NCBI GenBank assembly: GCA_022447545.1
Contig: JAKVBI010000010.1
Coordinates: 301,392-365,391, forward strand
Source of the DNA: Myxococcota bacterium
Lineage (GTDB): Bacteria; Myxococcota_A; UBA9160; SMWR01
Direction of reading: 5' to 3'
DNA length: 64,000 bases
Of this stretch, positions 1 to 8,747 are shown one piece after another. The notes beneath the pieces are model-generated. The model did no database searches. It was not told the origin of the DNA and saw only the letters and a program-made list of their open reading frames with translations. Both the position numbers and the translations under genes were made by a program. The first letter of the stretch is position 1, and each line of letters opens with the position of its first letter.

Positions 1-190
1 CGTCATGGCAGGCGAGATCCTTCACGATCTGGACGTGCCGCAACTGCGACGTGTTTTGCGAGACGTCATGGCCGGCAATCAGCGGGAATTCTCCCAAACC
101 ATCGACTCACTGGTGGACGGGGAGGGCGTTGGGGAGGTCCATGAAGTCGAATCCGGTCGCGGCGCCCTGTCGTCTCGGGTGAACGGCTAG
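1..190 (+). CDS. C-terminal end of an upstream gene, probably diadenylate cyclase CdaA
   Basis: A reading frame open from the left edge ends at TAG 188-190, giving about 62 residues of C-terminus. It has no diagnostic motif. The sequence LDVPQLRRVLRDVM resembles the helix that follows the DAC domain in deltaproteobacterial CdaA proteins, and the next gene is a CdaR-family protein followed by glmM. The order cdaA-cdaR-glmM is widely conserved. The last 30 or so residues are polar and probably disordered. The gap to the next start is 7 bases, so the genes are probably cotranscribed. The assignment rests mainly on synteny; the catalytic DGA and RHR motifs lie outside the window. Confidence 0.45.
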   Translation, partial: VMAGEILHDLDVPQLRRVLRDVMAGNQREFSQTIDSLVDGEGVGEVHEVESGRGALSSRVNG

Positions 191-197
191 TCGCGCC

Positions 198-905
198 GTG
201 GCGTCGCGCCTATCGAATCTTCATTTCGGTTCGCTGCTTCTGGCGGCTGGAATCGCCCTGGTCCTCTGGGGAATGGCCCATAGCGCGTCTACGATCGAGC
301 GCGGCTTCGATGTCCCGGTGGTATTCCAGGGGCTTCCCGACGAACTCGTGCTCACCGATCAGACCGCCGATGTTGTGAACATTCGGGTGCTCGGGACCCG
401 TGCAGCGTTGCGCAACATCACCGCGAGCAAACTCGAATATCCAGTCGAAGCGAGTGGCAACAAACCCGGCCTGGCCATCTATGAGGTGGATACCACCCAG
501 ATCGAGGTGCCCCGAGGTGTCACCATCGTCAGTCGTTCCCCTGCGATCCTGGAGGCCAACTTCGAGCAGGCTGCGCGTCGCTCGGTTCGGGTAAGGCCGG
601 ATATCGAAGGGGAGGTCGCGGAGGGGTACCTGTTGCTGGGAGTCACGGTGGAGCCTCGAGAGGTTTGGTTGACGGGAGCTCGCAGCGAGGTGCTTCGGTT
701 GAGGGAGGTGGTGACCGAAACGTTGGATATCAGCGGACTCGAAGAGACCACCGAGCGCAAGGCCAGTCTCTTCATGGGAACGGGGCACGTATGGATGGAG
801 CAGAATCAGCCGGTCACCGTGCGAATCGAAGTCGCGCGTCTGATCGGTCCGGAACTGCCCCCTGAGCCGCTACCACTCATGCAAGGCGAGGTCGTCGAGG
901 GATGA
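198..905 (+). CDS. cdaR: CdaR/YbbR-domain membrane protein
   Basis: A 235-residue protein with a GTG start. Residues about 9-28 form one hydrophobic segment, and the rest is a beta-rich extracytoplasmic region consistent with two YbbR domains (roughly 35-120 and 125-215). CdaR proteins are membrane-anchored partners that modulate the diadenylate cyclase CdaA. The stop overlaps the glmM start by four bases (ATGA), implying translational coupling with the glucosamine branch of cell-wall synthesis. The family is short on catalytic residues, so the identification rests on the single anchor, the YbbR-like repeats and the position directly before glmM. Confidence 0.85.
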   Translation: MASRLSNLHFGSLLLAAGIALVLWGMAHSASTIERGFDVPVVFQGLPDELVLTDQTADVVNIRVLGTRAALRNITASKLEYPVEASGNKPGLAIYEVDTTQIEVPRGVTIVSRSPAILEANFEQAARRSVRVRPDIEGEVAEGYLLLGVTVEPREVWLTGARSEVLRLREVVTETLDISGLEETTERKASLFMGTGHVWMEQNQPVTVRIEVARLIGPELPPEPLPLMQGEVVEG

Positions 906-2275
906 ACGAAAAAGCAAAACTGTTCGGCACTGATGGGGTGCGGGGAACCGCCAACGTGCACCCCATGACGGCGGAAATGGCATTGGCCCTGGGGCAAGCG
1001 ATCGCTCACGTGCTGCGCGTACCGGGCGGCGAACGCCGCCGGATCATCATCGGCAAGGACACGCGTCTTTCCGGATATCTGTTCGAGGATGCGCTGGCAT
1101 CGGGCATCTGCTCGATGGGAGTGGATGTCATCCAGGTGGGGCCCATGCCGACTCCGGGGATGGCGTTCCTCGCCCAGGATATGCGATGTCACGCCGGTGT
1201 GATGATCTCGGCGAGCCACAACCCATTCCAGGACAACGGGATCAAGTTCTTCAGCAGCGATGGCTTCAAACTGCCGGACTCCGTGGAGGAAGAAATCGAG
1301 GCTCTGATCCAATCGGGAGCATTGGCATCGCTACGAGCGGCACCCGAGAACATCGGGCAGGCGCGGCGGGTGGATGATGCGGAAGGTCGTTACGTCGTCT
1401 TCCTGAAGAAGACCTTTCCCGACCGGTTGTCTCTGGAGGGTATGAGGATCGTCTTGGATTGTGCCCATGGGGCGGCCTACAAGGTAGGCCCCACCGTACT
1501 GGAGGAACTGGGCGCAGAATTGTTCACTCTGGGGGTCGAGCCCAATGGCCGGAACATCAACGACAACTGTGGAGCCCTCTATCCCGAGCGAGCGGCCGCC
1601 AAGGTCCGGGAAGTTCGTGCGGATGTGGGGATCGCATTGGATGGTGATGCCGATCGGGTTGTGATGATCGACTCAGACGGTCGGATCATCGACGGCGACG
1701 AGATCCTCGCAATGTGCGCGCGAGATTTGACGGAAAGAGGGAAGTTGCGCGGCGGTGGCGTCGTCGCGACGGTGATGAGCAATCTCGGCTTGGAGCACCA
1801 ATTGCGAGGGATGGGGCTGGATTTGATCCGAACCCAGGTCGGCGACCGCTACGTGGTCGAAGCCATGCGGGCGGGAGGTCTGAATCTCGGCGGCGAGCAG
1901 TCCGGGCATCTTTTGTTCCTCGACGAAAATACCACCGGGGACGGTCTGATCAGTGCCCTGCAGGTGTTGGCCATCATGCAACGCTCGGGGAGTCCGCTAA
2001 ATGAACTTGCGGCCGGCTTCGTGCGCTACCCACAAGTTCTCGTCAACGTCGAAGTGTCCTCCAAGAAACCCATCGAGGAACTCCCCACAGTGCAAGAAGC
2101 CATCGCCCAGGTGGAGGCCTTGCTGGCAGACAGGGGAAGAGTCTTGATCCGCTACAGCGGAACCGAATCGAAGGCTCGCGTCATGGTGGAAGGAGAGGAC
2201 GAGGGAGTGGTGAAAGCCTATGCGGAGGAGCTCGCCCACGAACTTCAGCGTGCACTAGGTGGTGGGCGGGGGTGA
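902..2275 (+). CDS. glmM: Phosphoglucosamine mutase GlmM
   Basis: A 457-residue cytoplasmic enzyme converting glucosamine-6-phosphate to glucosamine-1-phosphate on the way to UDP-GlcNAc. Four alpha-D-phosphohexomutase signatures appear in order: the phosphoserine loop [14 protein letters not shown] with catalytic Ser105, the metal loop DGDADR, the sugar loop GEQSGH, and the phosphate-binding loop [15 protein letters not shown] near the C-terminus. Length matches the family. The start overlaps cdaR by four bases. In the related Myxococcus order pdxJ and acpS follow glmM; here they are absent and nnr follows after 94 bases. Confidence 0.97.
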   Translation: MNEKAKLFGTDGVRGTANVHPMTAEMALALGQAIAHVLRVPGGERRRIIIGKDTRLSGYLFEDALASGICSMGVDVIQVGPMPTPGMAFLAQDMRCHAGVMISASHNPFQDNGIKFFSSDGFKLPDSVEEEIEALIQSGALASLRAAPENIGQARRVDDAEGRYVVFLKKTFPDRLSLEGMRIVLDCAHGAAYKVGPTVLEELGAELFTLGVEPNGRNINDNCGALYPERAAAKVREVRADVGIALDGDADRVVMIDSDGRIIDGDEILAMCARDLTERGKLRGGGVVATVMSNLGLEHQLRGMGLDLIRTQVGDRYVVEAMRAGGLNLGGEQSGHLLFLDENTTGDGLISALQVLAIMQRSGSPLNELAAGFVRYPQVLVNVEVSSKKPIEELPTVQEAIAQVEALLADRGRVLIRYSGTESKARVMVEGEDEGVVKAYAEELAHELQRALGGGRG

Positions 2276-2369
2276 GATTGCCGAGCGTAGCCGTCGATCG
2301 GGGTGCACGAGCGGTTAGAGAACCCGCGGAAAGCGATGTTTCACAAAGGGTTCTGTACCTGCGCGTCCC

Positions 2370-4010
2370 ATGACGACCGAAGCCGCCTCCCCCACGACAT
2401 GGCGTCTGGTTGGCTCGTCGGCCATGCGAGCCCTCGACCGCTACACCATCGACAATCTGGGAGTTCCCGGGGAATTGCTCATGGAGAGCGCGGGGCGAGC
2501 GGTAGCGGACACGGTGTGGTTGCAATGGCGGGAATTGCCAGACTCGTCCAATGCGGAAATCCTGGTCGTTTGCGGTCCCGGGAGCAACGGTGGAGATGGC
2601 TTCGTCGCCGCCCGCCATCTCCATATGCGGGGCTTGCCCGTTCGATTAGCGCTCGTTGCAGCGGGAGAGGGCATCGGGGGGGACGCGGCAAACAACCGCG
2701 ATCGGGCAATGGCTCTGAAAATCACCGTCGAGGGACCCGATTGGGAGGCCCCTGCGTGCGGCGTGATCGTCGACGCGCTGCTTGGAACGGGTTTGTCGCG
2801 GCCTGTGACCGGCGCCCTGCATTCGAGCATTGAGCGGATCAACGCTCGGCGGCGAGACGGATCTGGCGTACGGGTGGTAAGCGTCGACATGCCGTCAGGT
2901 GTCTGCTCCGACACGGGGCAGGTGATGGGTGCCGCCGTCGCGGCGGATGTCACTCTGACTGTCGAACTTCCAAAACTGGGAATGGCGCTCGAGCCCGGTA
3001 GGAGTCTGGCGGGGAGTCGGGTCGTCGCCCACGTCGGCATTGCGACACGGGCCCCCGGGGTGAGTGCCGACGCCGAACTTTGGACCCACGCCGAGGCCGG
3101 CCGCAGGTTGCCGACGAGACCGATAGACGGACACAAGGGTACGTTTGGTCACGCGCTCATCGTCGGGGGGTCCCGGGGAATGTCCGGTGCGGTGACGCTG
3201 GCCGCTCGTGCCGCGGGACGTGTGGGAGCGGGGCTCGTCAGCATCGCTTGTCCGGCGGGCATCCACGAGGTCGTGGCCCTTCAGTCTGTCGAGGCGATGA
3301 CGGAACCACTTCCGGACACGGAAAGTCACGGACTTTCGATGGATGCCGGCGAAACCATCATCGCTCTGGCGGGAAAACGCGACGCGGTCGGATTGGGTCC
3401 AGGTCTTGGGCGACAAACCCCGAGCCAAGAACTCGTCCGCCTGTTGACCAGGGAACTCGACCTTCCGCTGGTCATCGACGCCGATGCGCTGCGCGCGCTG
3501 GCGGGGTACGTAAAACACCTCGAAGGGCGTCGAAACCCGACGGTTCTGACGCCACACCCCGGGGAGGCTGGCGAATTGCTCGGGGTCGGTGCAAGCGACG
3601 TCAATGCGGACCGGATCGGAGCGGCCCGGCGCCTGGCGCGCGACAGCGGATGCGTGGTCCTGCTCAAAGGTGCAGGCACGGTCGTCGCTGCGGCGGATGG
3701 AAGACTTGCAATCAATGCCACGGGGGGGCCGGCCCTCGCGACGGGTGGGACCGGAGACGTCCTGCTCGGGATGGTGACCGGCCTGTTGGCCCAGGGCACA
3801 GAGTCCTTCGAGGCGGCGACCCTGGCAGCCCATTGGCATGGCGCGGCGGGCGACGGAATCGAGTCCCGTGGGGGCTCGGCCGGTCTGCTGGCGGGAGATC
3901 TCGTGCGCGAATTGCCCGACACGGAACGCTTCCTTCGGGACGCGGCACGAACGAACCTGAAAACGGCGGTAGCGGAGACGGTCCTTGCGGCGAACTTTCC
4001 AGGCCCCTGA
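2370..4010 (+). CDS. nnr: Bifunctional NAD(P)H-hydrate epimerase / ADP-dependent dehydratase
   Basis: A 546-residue metabolite-repair enzyme that restores hydrated NADH and NADPH. The N-terminal half (about 10-235) is the epimerase domain (YjeF_N), with a nucleotide-binding NGGDGFVAARHL segment. The C-terminal half (about 250-530) is the ribokinase-like dehydratase, with HKGTFGHALIVGGSRGMSG, the TPHPGEAGELLG motif and the catalytic-site TGGTGDVLLGMVTGLLAQG. Length is typical of the fused bacterial form. The last 26 bases overlap the proposed TTG start of tsaE. The ATG at 2370 was chosen because the epimerase domain begins only about 15 residues later. Confidence 0.95.
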   Translation: MTTEAASPTTWRLVGSSAMRALDRYTIDNLGVPGELLMESAGRAVADTVWLQWRELPDSSNAEILVVCGPGSNGGDGFVAARHLHMRGLPVRLALVAAGEGIGGDAANNRDRAMALKITVEGPDWEAPACGVIVDALLGTGLSRPVTGALHSSIERINARRRDGSGVRVVSVDMPSGVCSDTGQVMGAAVAADVTLTVELPKLGMALEPGRSLAGSRVVAHVGIATRAPGVSADAELWTHAEAGRRLPTRPIDGHKGTFGHALIVGGSRGMSGAVTLAARAAGRVGAGLVSIACPAGIHEVVALQSVEAMTEPLPDTESHGLSMDAGETIIALAGKRDAVGLGPGLGRQTPSQELVRLLTRELDLPLVIDADALRALAGYVKHLEGRRNPTVLTPHPGEAGELLGVGASDVNADRIGAARRLARDSGCVVLLKGAGTVVAAADGRLAINATGGPALATGGTGDVLLGMVTGLLAQGTESFEAATLAAHWHGAAGDGIESRGGSAGLLAGDLVRELPDTERFLRDAARTNLKTAVAETVLAANFPGP

Positions 4011-4497
4011 GGAACTCATGGAAGCCGCCGGGCGACTGGTGGCGTGCCTGGGAGCCGAGGGTCTGGTGATCGCTCTCGTCGGCCCCCTCGGAGTGGGGAA
4101 AACCGTTTTCGCCAAGGGCCTTGCTCAGGGCCTCGGGATCCCCCCCGACCTGGTCGCCAGTCCGACCTTCGCGATCGCTAGTGAATATCGAAGTACCGGA
4201 GGTCGGATTTTCGCCCACGTGGACGTCTATCGCCTCGAGTCGGCGGCAGAATTGGACGCCACAGGCTTTCTGGACCTGCTGGAGCCGGGCAATCTGGTGG
4301 CCGTGGAATGGGCCGATCGCTTCCCGGAAGCCCTCCCCGCGGACCGTCTTCAGGTGCAGCTGGAAAGAGGCCAGGCCCCTCCTGGGGAGGCCTCGGTCGT
4401 AGAGCGGCAGAGATCACTGAACGCGGTAGCCTCCGGGCCCGTCTCTCGAGCCGTCCTCGACCTGTGGGACCAGGCAATGGGGAGTCGCGGGGGCTAG
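3985..4497 (+). CDS. tsaE: tRNA threonylcarbamoyladenosine biosynthesis ATPase TsaE
   Basis: A 170-residue P-loop protein of the TsaB-TsaD-TsaE complex that makes the t6A37 modification in ANN-decoding tRNAs. The Walker A motif GPLGVGKT lies at residues about 36-43. SPTFAIASEY and the HVDVYRLES segment are the family's conserved central motifs, followed by VAVEWADRFPEALP. The start is uncertain: TTG 3985 keeps the N-terminal strand usually present before the P-loop, whereas ATG 4018 would remove eleven residues. Overlap with nnr suggests coupling. No tsaB or tsaD is in the window. Confidence 0.9.
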   Translation: MRRTFQAPEELMEAAGRLVACLGAEGLVIALVGPLGVGKTVFAKGLAQGLGIPPDLVASPTFAIASEYRSTGGRIFAHVDVYRLESAAELDATGFLDLLEPGNLVAVEWADRFPEALPADRLQVQLERGQAPPGEASVVERQRSLNAVASGPVSRAVLDLWDQAMGSRGG

Positions 4498-4528
4498 TTT
4501 CGATCGAGACAGGGAACAGGGAGTAGAC

Positions 4529-5770
4529 GTGGCCCTCATCGTTCAAAAATTTGGGGGAACGAGTGTCGGGGATCCCGAGAGGATCGCCCATGTCGCGGAA
4601 CGGGTGATTCGAACCGCGCAGGCCGGCCACCAAGTTGCGGTGGTGGTCTCCGCCATGGGAGGCGAAACGGATCGCCTGGTGGAGTTGGCTCGCGCGGTGG
4701 GCGGCGATCGGCCGAATCCAAGGGAATATGATGTCCTGCTCTCGACCGGTGAACAGAAGACCATCGCGCTACTGGCCATGGCCATCCATCGGCGAGGGCA
4801 CGCCGTGCAGTCATTCACCGGAACCCAGCTGAATCTGCGTACGGACACTGCACACACCAGGGCTCGAATTGAAAGCGTCGACGACACCTCGCTGAGAACG
4901 GTGCTCGACTCGGGTGCCATCGCGGTGATTGCCGGTTTCCAGGGTGTGGACACCGATGGCAACATTACGACTCTCGGTCGCGGCGGCTCCGACACGACGG
5001 CCATTGCCATCGCGGCGGCCCTCGATGCCGATGAATGTGAGATCTACACCGATGTAGACGGAGTTTTTACAACGGATCCGAAACTGGTGGAGAACGCTCG
5101 GAAACTCGATGTCATCTCTTTCGAAGAGATGATCGAAATGGCGAGTCTCGGTGCGAAGGTTCTGCAAATTCGTGCCGTGCGCTTCGCGATGCGCTACGGC
5201 ATTCCACTTCACGTTCGTTCTTCGTTTCACACAGGGCCCGGTACGAGGGTCGTCGTTCAGGAGGAGGTCATGGAGCGCCTCGTCGTCTCGGGTGTCACCT
5301 ACAACCGAAACGAAGCAAAGATCCGCGTCTCAGGCGTCAGGGATCAACCGGGGGTCGTGGTGCGCTTGTTCAGCCCGATTTCCGAGGATGGAATCGTTGT
5401 GGATATGATCATCCAGAACTTTGCGCACGACGGAAGCACCGACGTCACCTTCACGGTTCCGCGCGGCGATTACGACCGGGCAATGGAATTGACACGGGCC
5501 GCCGGTGATGCCGTGGGGGCTCGTGCAGTGGAAGGGGACGTCGGCATTGCCAAGGTCTCCATCGTCGGGCTCGGGATGAAGGATCACGCGGCTGTGGCGA
5601 CACGCATGTTTCAGGTGTTGGCCGAAGAAGGCGTCAACATTCAGATGATCTCTACCAGTGAGATCAAGATCTCGGTGGTCATCGAAGAGGGATTCGCCGA
5701 GCGGGCGGTGAAAGCGCTTCATCTCGCTTTTGTGGAAGCCGGTGCAAGTGCGCCCGTGCCGGAGGACTGA
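4529..5770 (+). CDS. lysC: Aspartate kinase
   Basis: A 413-residue enzyme phosphorylating L-aspartate, the first step to lysine, threonine, methionine and diaminopimelate. The N-terminal kinase domain opens with KFGGTSVG and contains the nucleotide-binding GRGGSDTTAIAIAAAL segment. The C-terminal part (about 265-410) carries two ACT domains, including IVGLGMKDHAAVATRMF and NIQMISTSEIKISVV, so feedback inhibition by end-product amino acids is expected from the family. The start is GTG, preceded by an AGGGAG element at about 4517-4522. It is the single-function form, with no fused homoserine dehydrogenase. Confidence 0.96.
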   Translation: MALIVQKFGGTSVGDPERIAHVAERVIRTAQAGHQVAVVVSAMGGETDRLVELARAVGGDRPNPREYDVLLSTGEQKTIALLAMAIHRRGHAVQSFTGTQLNLRTDTAHTRARIESVDDTSLRTVLDSGAIAVIAGFQGVDTDGNITTLGRGGSDTTAIAIAAALDADECEIYTDVDGVFTTDPKLVENARKLDVISFEEMIEMASLGAKVLQIRAVRFAMRYGIPLHVRSSFHTGPGTRVVVQEEVMERLVVSGVTYNRNEAKIRVSGVRDQPGVVVRLFSPISEDGIVVDMIIQNFAHDGSTDVTFTVPRGDYDRAMELTRAAGDAVGARAVEGDVGIAKVSIVGLGMKDHAAVATRMFQVLAEEGVNIQMISTSEIKISVVIEEGFAERAVKALHLAFVEAGASAPVPED

Positions 5771-5774
5771 ACCG

Positions 5775-6215
5775 ATGCGTGGAAGCAACGGCAGGGGCCG
5801 CCCGGCGCCGACCCTGTCGAGCCCCGTGGGTCGGGCCGATGCCGCGCTCGCTCTAGCCGGTTTGCTCTGCTTGCTCGGCCTGCCAGATCGGATGGGGCCA
5901 TCCGCAGTGTGTGCCGACCCCACCGAGGTCGAAGCCGCAAATTCCCGCAGCGTCGCGGTTCGGTGTGGCCAGGGGGCTACCCAGGAGCTTCGAGGACCGG
6001 CCCGGTTGTTGTTCGATTTGCCCGTCGACCTCAATCATGCCGATTCAGTGACCCTGGAAGCCTTGCCTGGAATCGGGGCCTCCCGGGCACGCGCGATTCT
6101 TACCGAGCGTGCCCGTAAACCCTTCGAAAACCGTTTGGATCTCCAGCGTGTTCGAGGGATTGGAGCGCGAACAGTCGAGGAACTCCGCGGCTGGGTCGGT
6201 GTGGATCGTGGCTGA
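5775..6215 (+). CDS. Small secreted or anchored helix-hairpin-helix protein (ComEA-like)
   Basis: A protein of 146 residues if ATG 5775 is used, five bases after lysC; a longer reading would overlap lysC. A hydrophobic stretch at about residues 24-38 could be a signal sequence or anchor. The C-terminal 60 residues, from VDLNHADSVTLEALPGIGASRARAIL to the end, form a tandem helix-hairpin-helix like that of ComEA. The GIGASRA and GIGARTVE turns are the DNA-backbone-binding hairpins. In ComEA this domain binds incoming DNA during natural transformation. No other competence gene is nearby, so a DNA-uptake role is inference. Confidence 0.75.
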   Translation: MRGSNGRGRPAPTLSSPVGRADAALALAGLLCLLGLPDRMGPSAVCADPTEVEAANSRSVAVRCGQGATQELRGPARLLFDLPVDLNHADSVTLEALPGIGASRARAILTERARKPFENRLDLQRVRGIGARTVEELRGWVGVDRG

Positions 6216-7590
6216 AAAATCACCGATCGAACGGCTCCTCTCGATGTTCGAGCGCGCCCAGCGATTCGTTGGCGAAGAGATGTGGAGCCTGAAACCCGAG
6301 CCGAAGACTGCGACAGCTCGCGCGCTGGCGAGTTTGCAGTTTGCAGTGATGGTGGGAGAGGGGTTCATCAAAGACCGGCTTCTGTTGCGCTCCAGTGTCT
6401 TGTCCTACTACACGGTCCTCGCACTCATCCCCATCGTTGCGCTGGTCGTTTCCATCGTCGCTGCGGTCGGGGTCCGCAGCGGGGATCTGGCACATCTGAT
6501 CGTGGACCAGATCGCAGCAGGCAGTCCGGAAGCGCGGGAGCAAATCCTCGATCTGGTCAATAAGGCCAACTTTGGAGGCCTGGGAACCCTGAGTGCCTTT
6601 GCGCTCTTCTTTACCGCTGTGTTTCACCTATCCAGCGTGGAACGGGCGCTGAATGAGATCTGTGGAGTAACCCGCAGCCGGACCTGGGCACGGCGCATTC
6701 CCGACTATCTGGCGGTGATGATCGTGGCGCCACTATTGCTGGGAACAGCGCTTTCGCTTGCAACGACGTTTCGGAGCCAGTGGATGGTTCAACGACTTCT
6801 CGAGTTCCCCTTGTTTGCAAACGCCTACTCGGTGGGATTCGAATATGCCCCGAGTATCGTGATGTCGGTGGTTCTCGCCTTTCTCTACTGGTTCCTTCCC
6901 AACACCCGAATCCGGCCGACGTCTGCTCTGCTCGGAGGAGTGGTGGCCGCGGTTCTCGTGCTGGCGGCTCAGAGTTTGTATCTGGGGCTCAATATCGGCG
7001 TCGCCAGGTACGATGCATTGTTCGGCACGTTCGCAGCCCTGCCGCTCCTTTTCGTTTGGATCTACATGTTTTGGGCCGTGATCCTTTTTGGCGCAGAGGT
7101 GACCTTTGCGCACCAACACCTTCCGCTTTACAGACGCGAGATTCGAGGGCGCATTCCGGGGGCAGCTGCTCGTGAGGAACTTGGGCTCCGCATTGCTCTC
7201 GAAGTGTCGAAGTGCTTTCGCGATCGGCTTTCGGCACCCAGCGCGGACGAGCTCTCGGAGTTGACAGACGTGCCCGTGAGAACCATCCGGGGTGTGCTCT
7301 CGAACCTTCGATCTGCGGGAGTGCTGTCGTTACGCGAAGACGAAGGAAGAGACGAGTGCTACCAACTCGGTCGACCCGCCGAGGGAATCCGTGTGTTGGA
7401 CGTTCTTCGGGGGCTGCGAGGAGAGCGGGAGCCCTCGGGAGGGGATGATGCGGTCCGACGATTGGTGGGACGTGTGGTGGTCGAACTCGAGGAGGGAGCG
7501 CGAAAACGCGCGGGTGGAATGACGCTTGCCGATCTCTTGAAAGAGGTTCCCCCGGCGTTGCCGAGCCGATCGAATGGAGGCGTCTCCTGA
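6208..7590 (+). CDS. YihY/BrkB-family inner membrane protein with C-terminal winged-helix domain
   Basis: About 460 residues from GTG 6208, which overlaps the previous stop; GTG 6199 is an alternative. Six hydrophobic segments between about residues 55 and 305 form the YihY core, including SYYTVLALIPIVALVVSIVA and the AQSLYLGLNIGVARYDALFG/FAALPLLFVWIYMFW region typical of the family. After the last membrane segment the protein continues for about 140 residues; ELSELTDVPVRTIRGVLSNL reads as a winged helix-turn-helix. E. coli YihY was once called RNase BN in error, and the true function is unresolved. The extension suggests a cytoplasmic nucleic-acid or protein-binding role. Confidence 0.85.
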   Translation: MAEKSPIERLLSMFERAQRFVGEEMWSLKPEPKTATARALASLQFAVMVGEGFIKDRLLLRSSVLSYYTVLALIPIVALVVSIVAAVGVRSGDLAHLIVDQIAAGSPEAREQILDLVNKANFGGLGTLSAFALFFTAVFHLSSVERALNEICGVTRSRTWARRIPDYLAVMIVAPLLLGTALSLATTFRSQWMVQRLLEFPLFANAYSVGFEYAPSIVMSVVLAFLYWFLPNTRIRPTSALLGGVVAAVLVLAAQSLYLGLNIGVARYDALFGTFAALPLLFVWIYMFWAVILFGAEVTFAHQHLPLYRREIRGRIPGAAAREELGLRIALEVSKCFRDRLSAPSADELSELTDVPVRTIRGVLSNLRSAGVLSLREDEGRDECYQLGRPAEGIRVLDVLRGLRGEREPSGGDDAVRRLVGRVVVELEEGARKRAGGMTLADLLKEVPPALPSRSNGGVS

Positions 7591-8747
7591 TGGAGGTCCC
7601 TCGAATCTATCTGGACCACAACGCGACGACTCCCGTTCGTGGGGACGTCGTCGAGATCATGGCGGAGGTCCTTCGCGAGGTGTTCGGGAATCCGTCGAGT
7701 GTCCACGCCGAAGGGGAGGCCGCTCGGCGTTTGATCGACGATGCCAGACAATCTGCGTCAGGCCTGCTGGGCGTCGATTCGCGGGAGATCCTGTTCACCG
7801 GCGGTGCGACGGAGGCCAACAATACGGCGCTATGGGGAGTCTTGAGCCAACGAGAGAACGCGCCAGGACATATCGTCACCAGTCGGGTCGAGCACCCATC
7901 CGTCGAGGCTCCTCTGGTTGCACTGAGTCGGGCGGGTTGGCGAGTGACCCGGGTTCCGGTGAATCCCGAGGGACGGGTGGATGCCGAGGAGATGCTGTCA
8001 GCCATTGAACCGGGTACCGCACTGGTGAGTTTAATCTGGGCGAACAATGAAACGGGCACACTTCAGCCCGTGGCGGAGGTCGCTGCTGGAGTTCGTGACC
8101 GTGGCATCCTCATGCACACCGATGCCACTCAGGCGCTCGGCAAAGTGAACGTTTCGCTCGAGGGAGTCCCCGTCGACCTGTTGTCAGCATCCGCCCATAA
8201 ATTCGGAGGGCCAAAGGGCGTGGGCATGTTGGTCCATCGCGGTGAAGTGGCGTTCGACCCGATCCTGCGTGGGGGACCCCAGGAGAAGGGGCGACGTGGA
8301 GGCACCGAAAACGTGGCGGGGATCACCGGCTTGGGGGTCGCCTGTACTTTGGCGGTGAAGGAACTCGATGTGAGAGTCAAGGAATACGAGCGTCTACGTG
8401 ACCGACTCTGGGAAGGAATCCGTTCGACCATCCCGAAGGTCCGCCGCAATGGCAGCTCGAATCACGTATTGCCCAACACCCTAAACGTCGAATTCGAAAA
8501 TACCGCCGGAGAGGTGTTGGTTCAGACGCTCGATCTCGAGGGTGTCTCTGTCTCAGCGGGGGCCGCGTGTGCCTCGGGCTCCATCGACCCTTCACCCACG
8601 CTCGTCGCCATGGGGCGGACGCCGGAGCAGGCGAGAGGTTCAGTGAGGATGAGCGTAGGGCACGGGATCGACGATGGCGCCATCGATCGAGTTCTCGAGA
8701 TCTTGCCCCGACTCGTTCATCGCGTTCGGGGTGCGGAGACGAGATGA
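7590..8747 (+). CDS. Cysteine desulfurase (NifS/IscS family)
   Basis: A 385-residue PLP enzyme that removes sulfur from cysteine for Fe-S clusters and thiolated tRNA. Visible motifs are YLDHNATTPV at the N-terminus, TGGATEANNTA, the PLP-lysine segment SAHKFGGPKGVG and the active-site cysteine loop AGAACASGS. The ATG shares a base with the preceding TGA (TGATG). The last four bases overlap mnmA, so the enzyme is probably the sulfur donor for the s2U34 tRNA modification. No iscU or iscR is present, which favours a tRNA-thiolation role over a dedicated ISC operon; this is inference. Confidence 0.95.
   Translation: MEVPRIYLDHNATTPVRGDVVEIMAEVLREVFGNPSSVHAEGEAARRLIDDARQSASGLLGVDSREILFTGGATEANNTALWGVLSQRENAPGHIVTSRVEHPSVEAPLVALSRAGWRVTRVPVNPEGRVDAEEMLSAIEPGTALVSLIWANNETGTLQPVAEVAAGVRDRGILMHTDATQALGKVNVSLEGVPVDLLSASAHKFGGPKGVGMLVHRGEVAFDPILRGGPQEKGRRGGTENVAGITGLGVACTLAVKELDVRVKEYERLRDRLWEGIRSTIPKVRRNGSSNHVLPNTLNVEFENTAGEVLVQTLDLEGVSVSAGAACASGSIDPSPTLVAMGRTPEQARGSVRMSVGHGIDDGAIDRVLEILPRLVHRVRGAETR

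Noticed and set aside
2319-2354. Inverted repeat AGAACCC / GGGTTCT between glmM and nnr
   Set aside because: A 7-bp stem with a 22-base loop and no T-run; likely chance.
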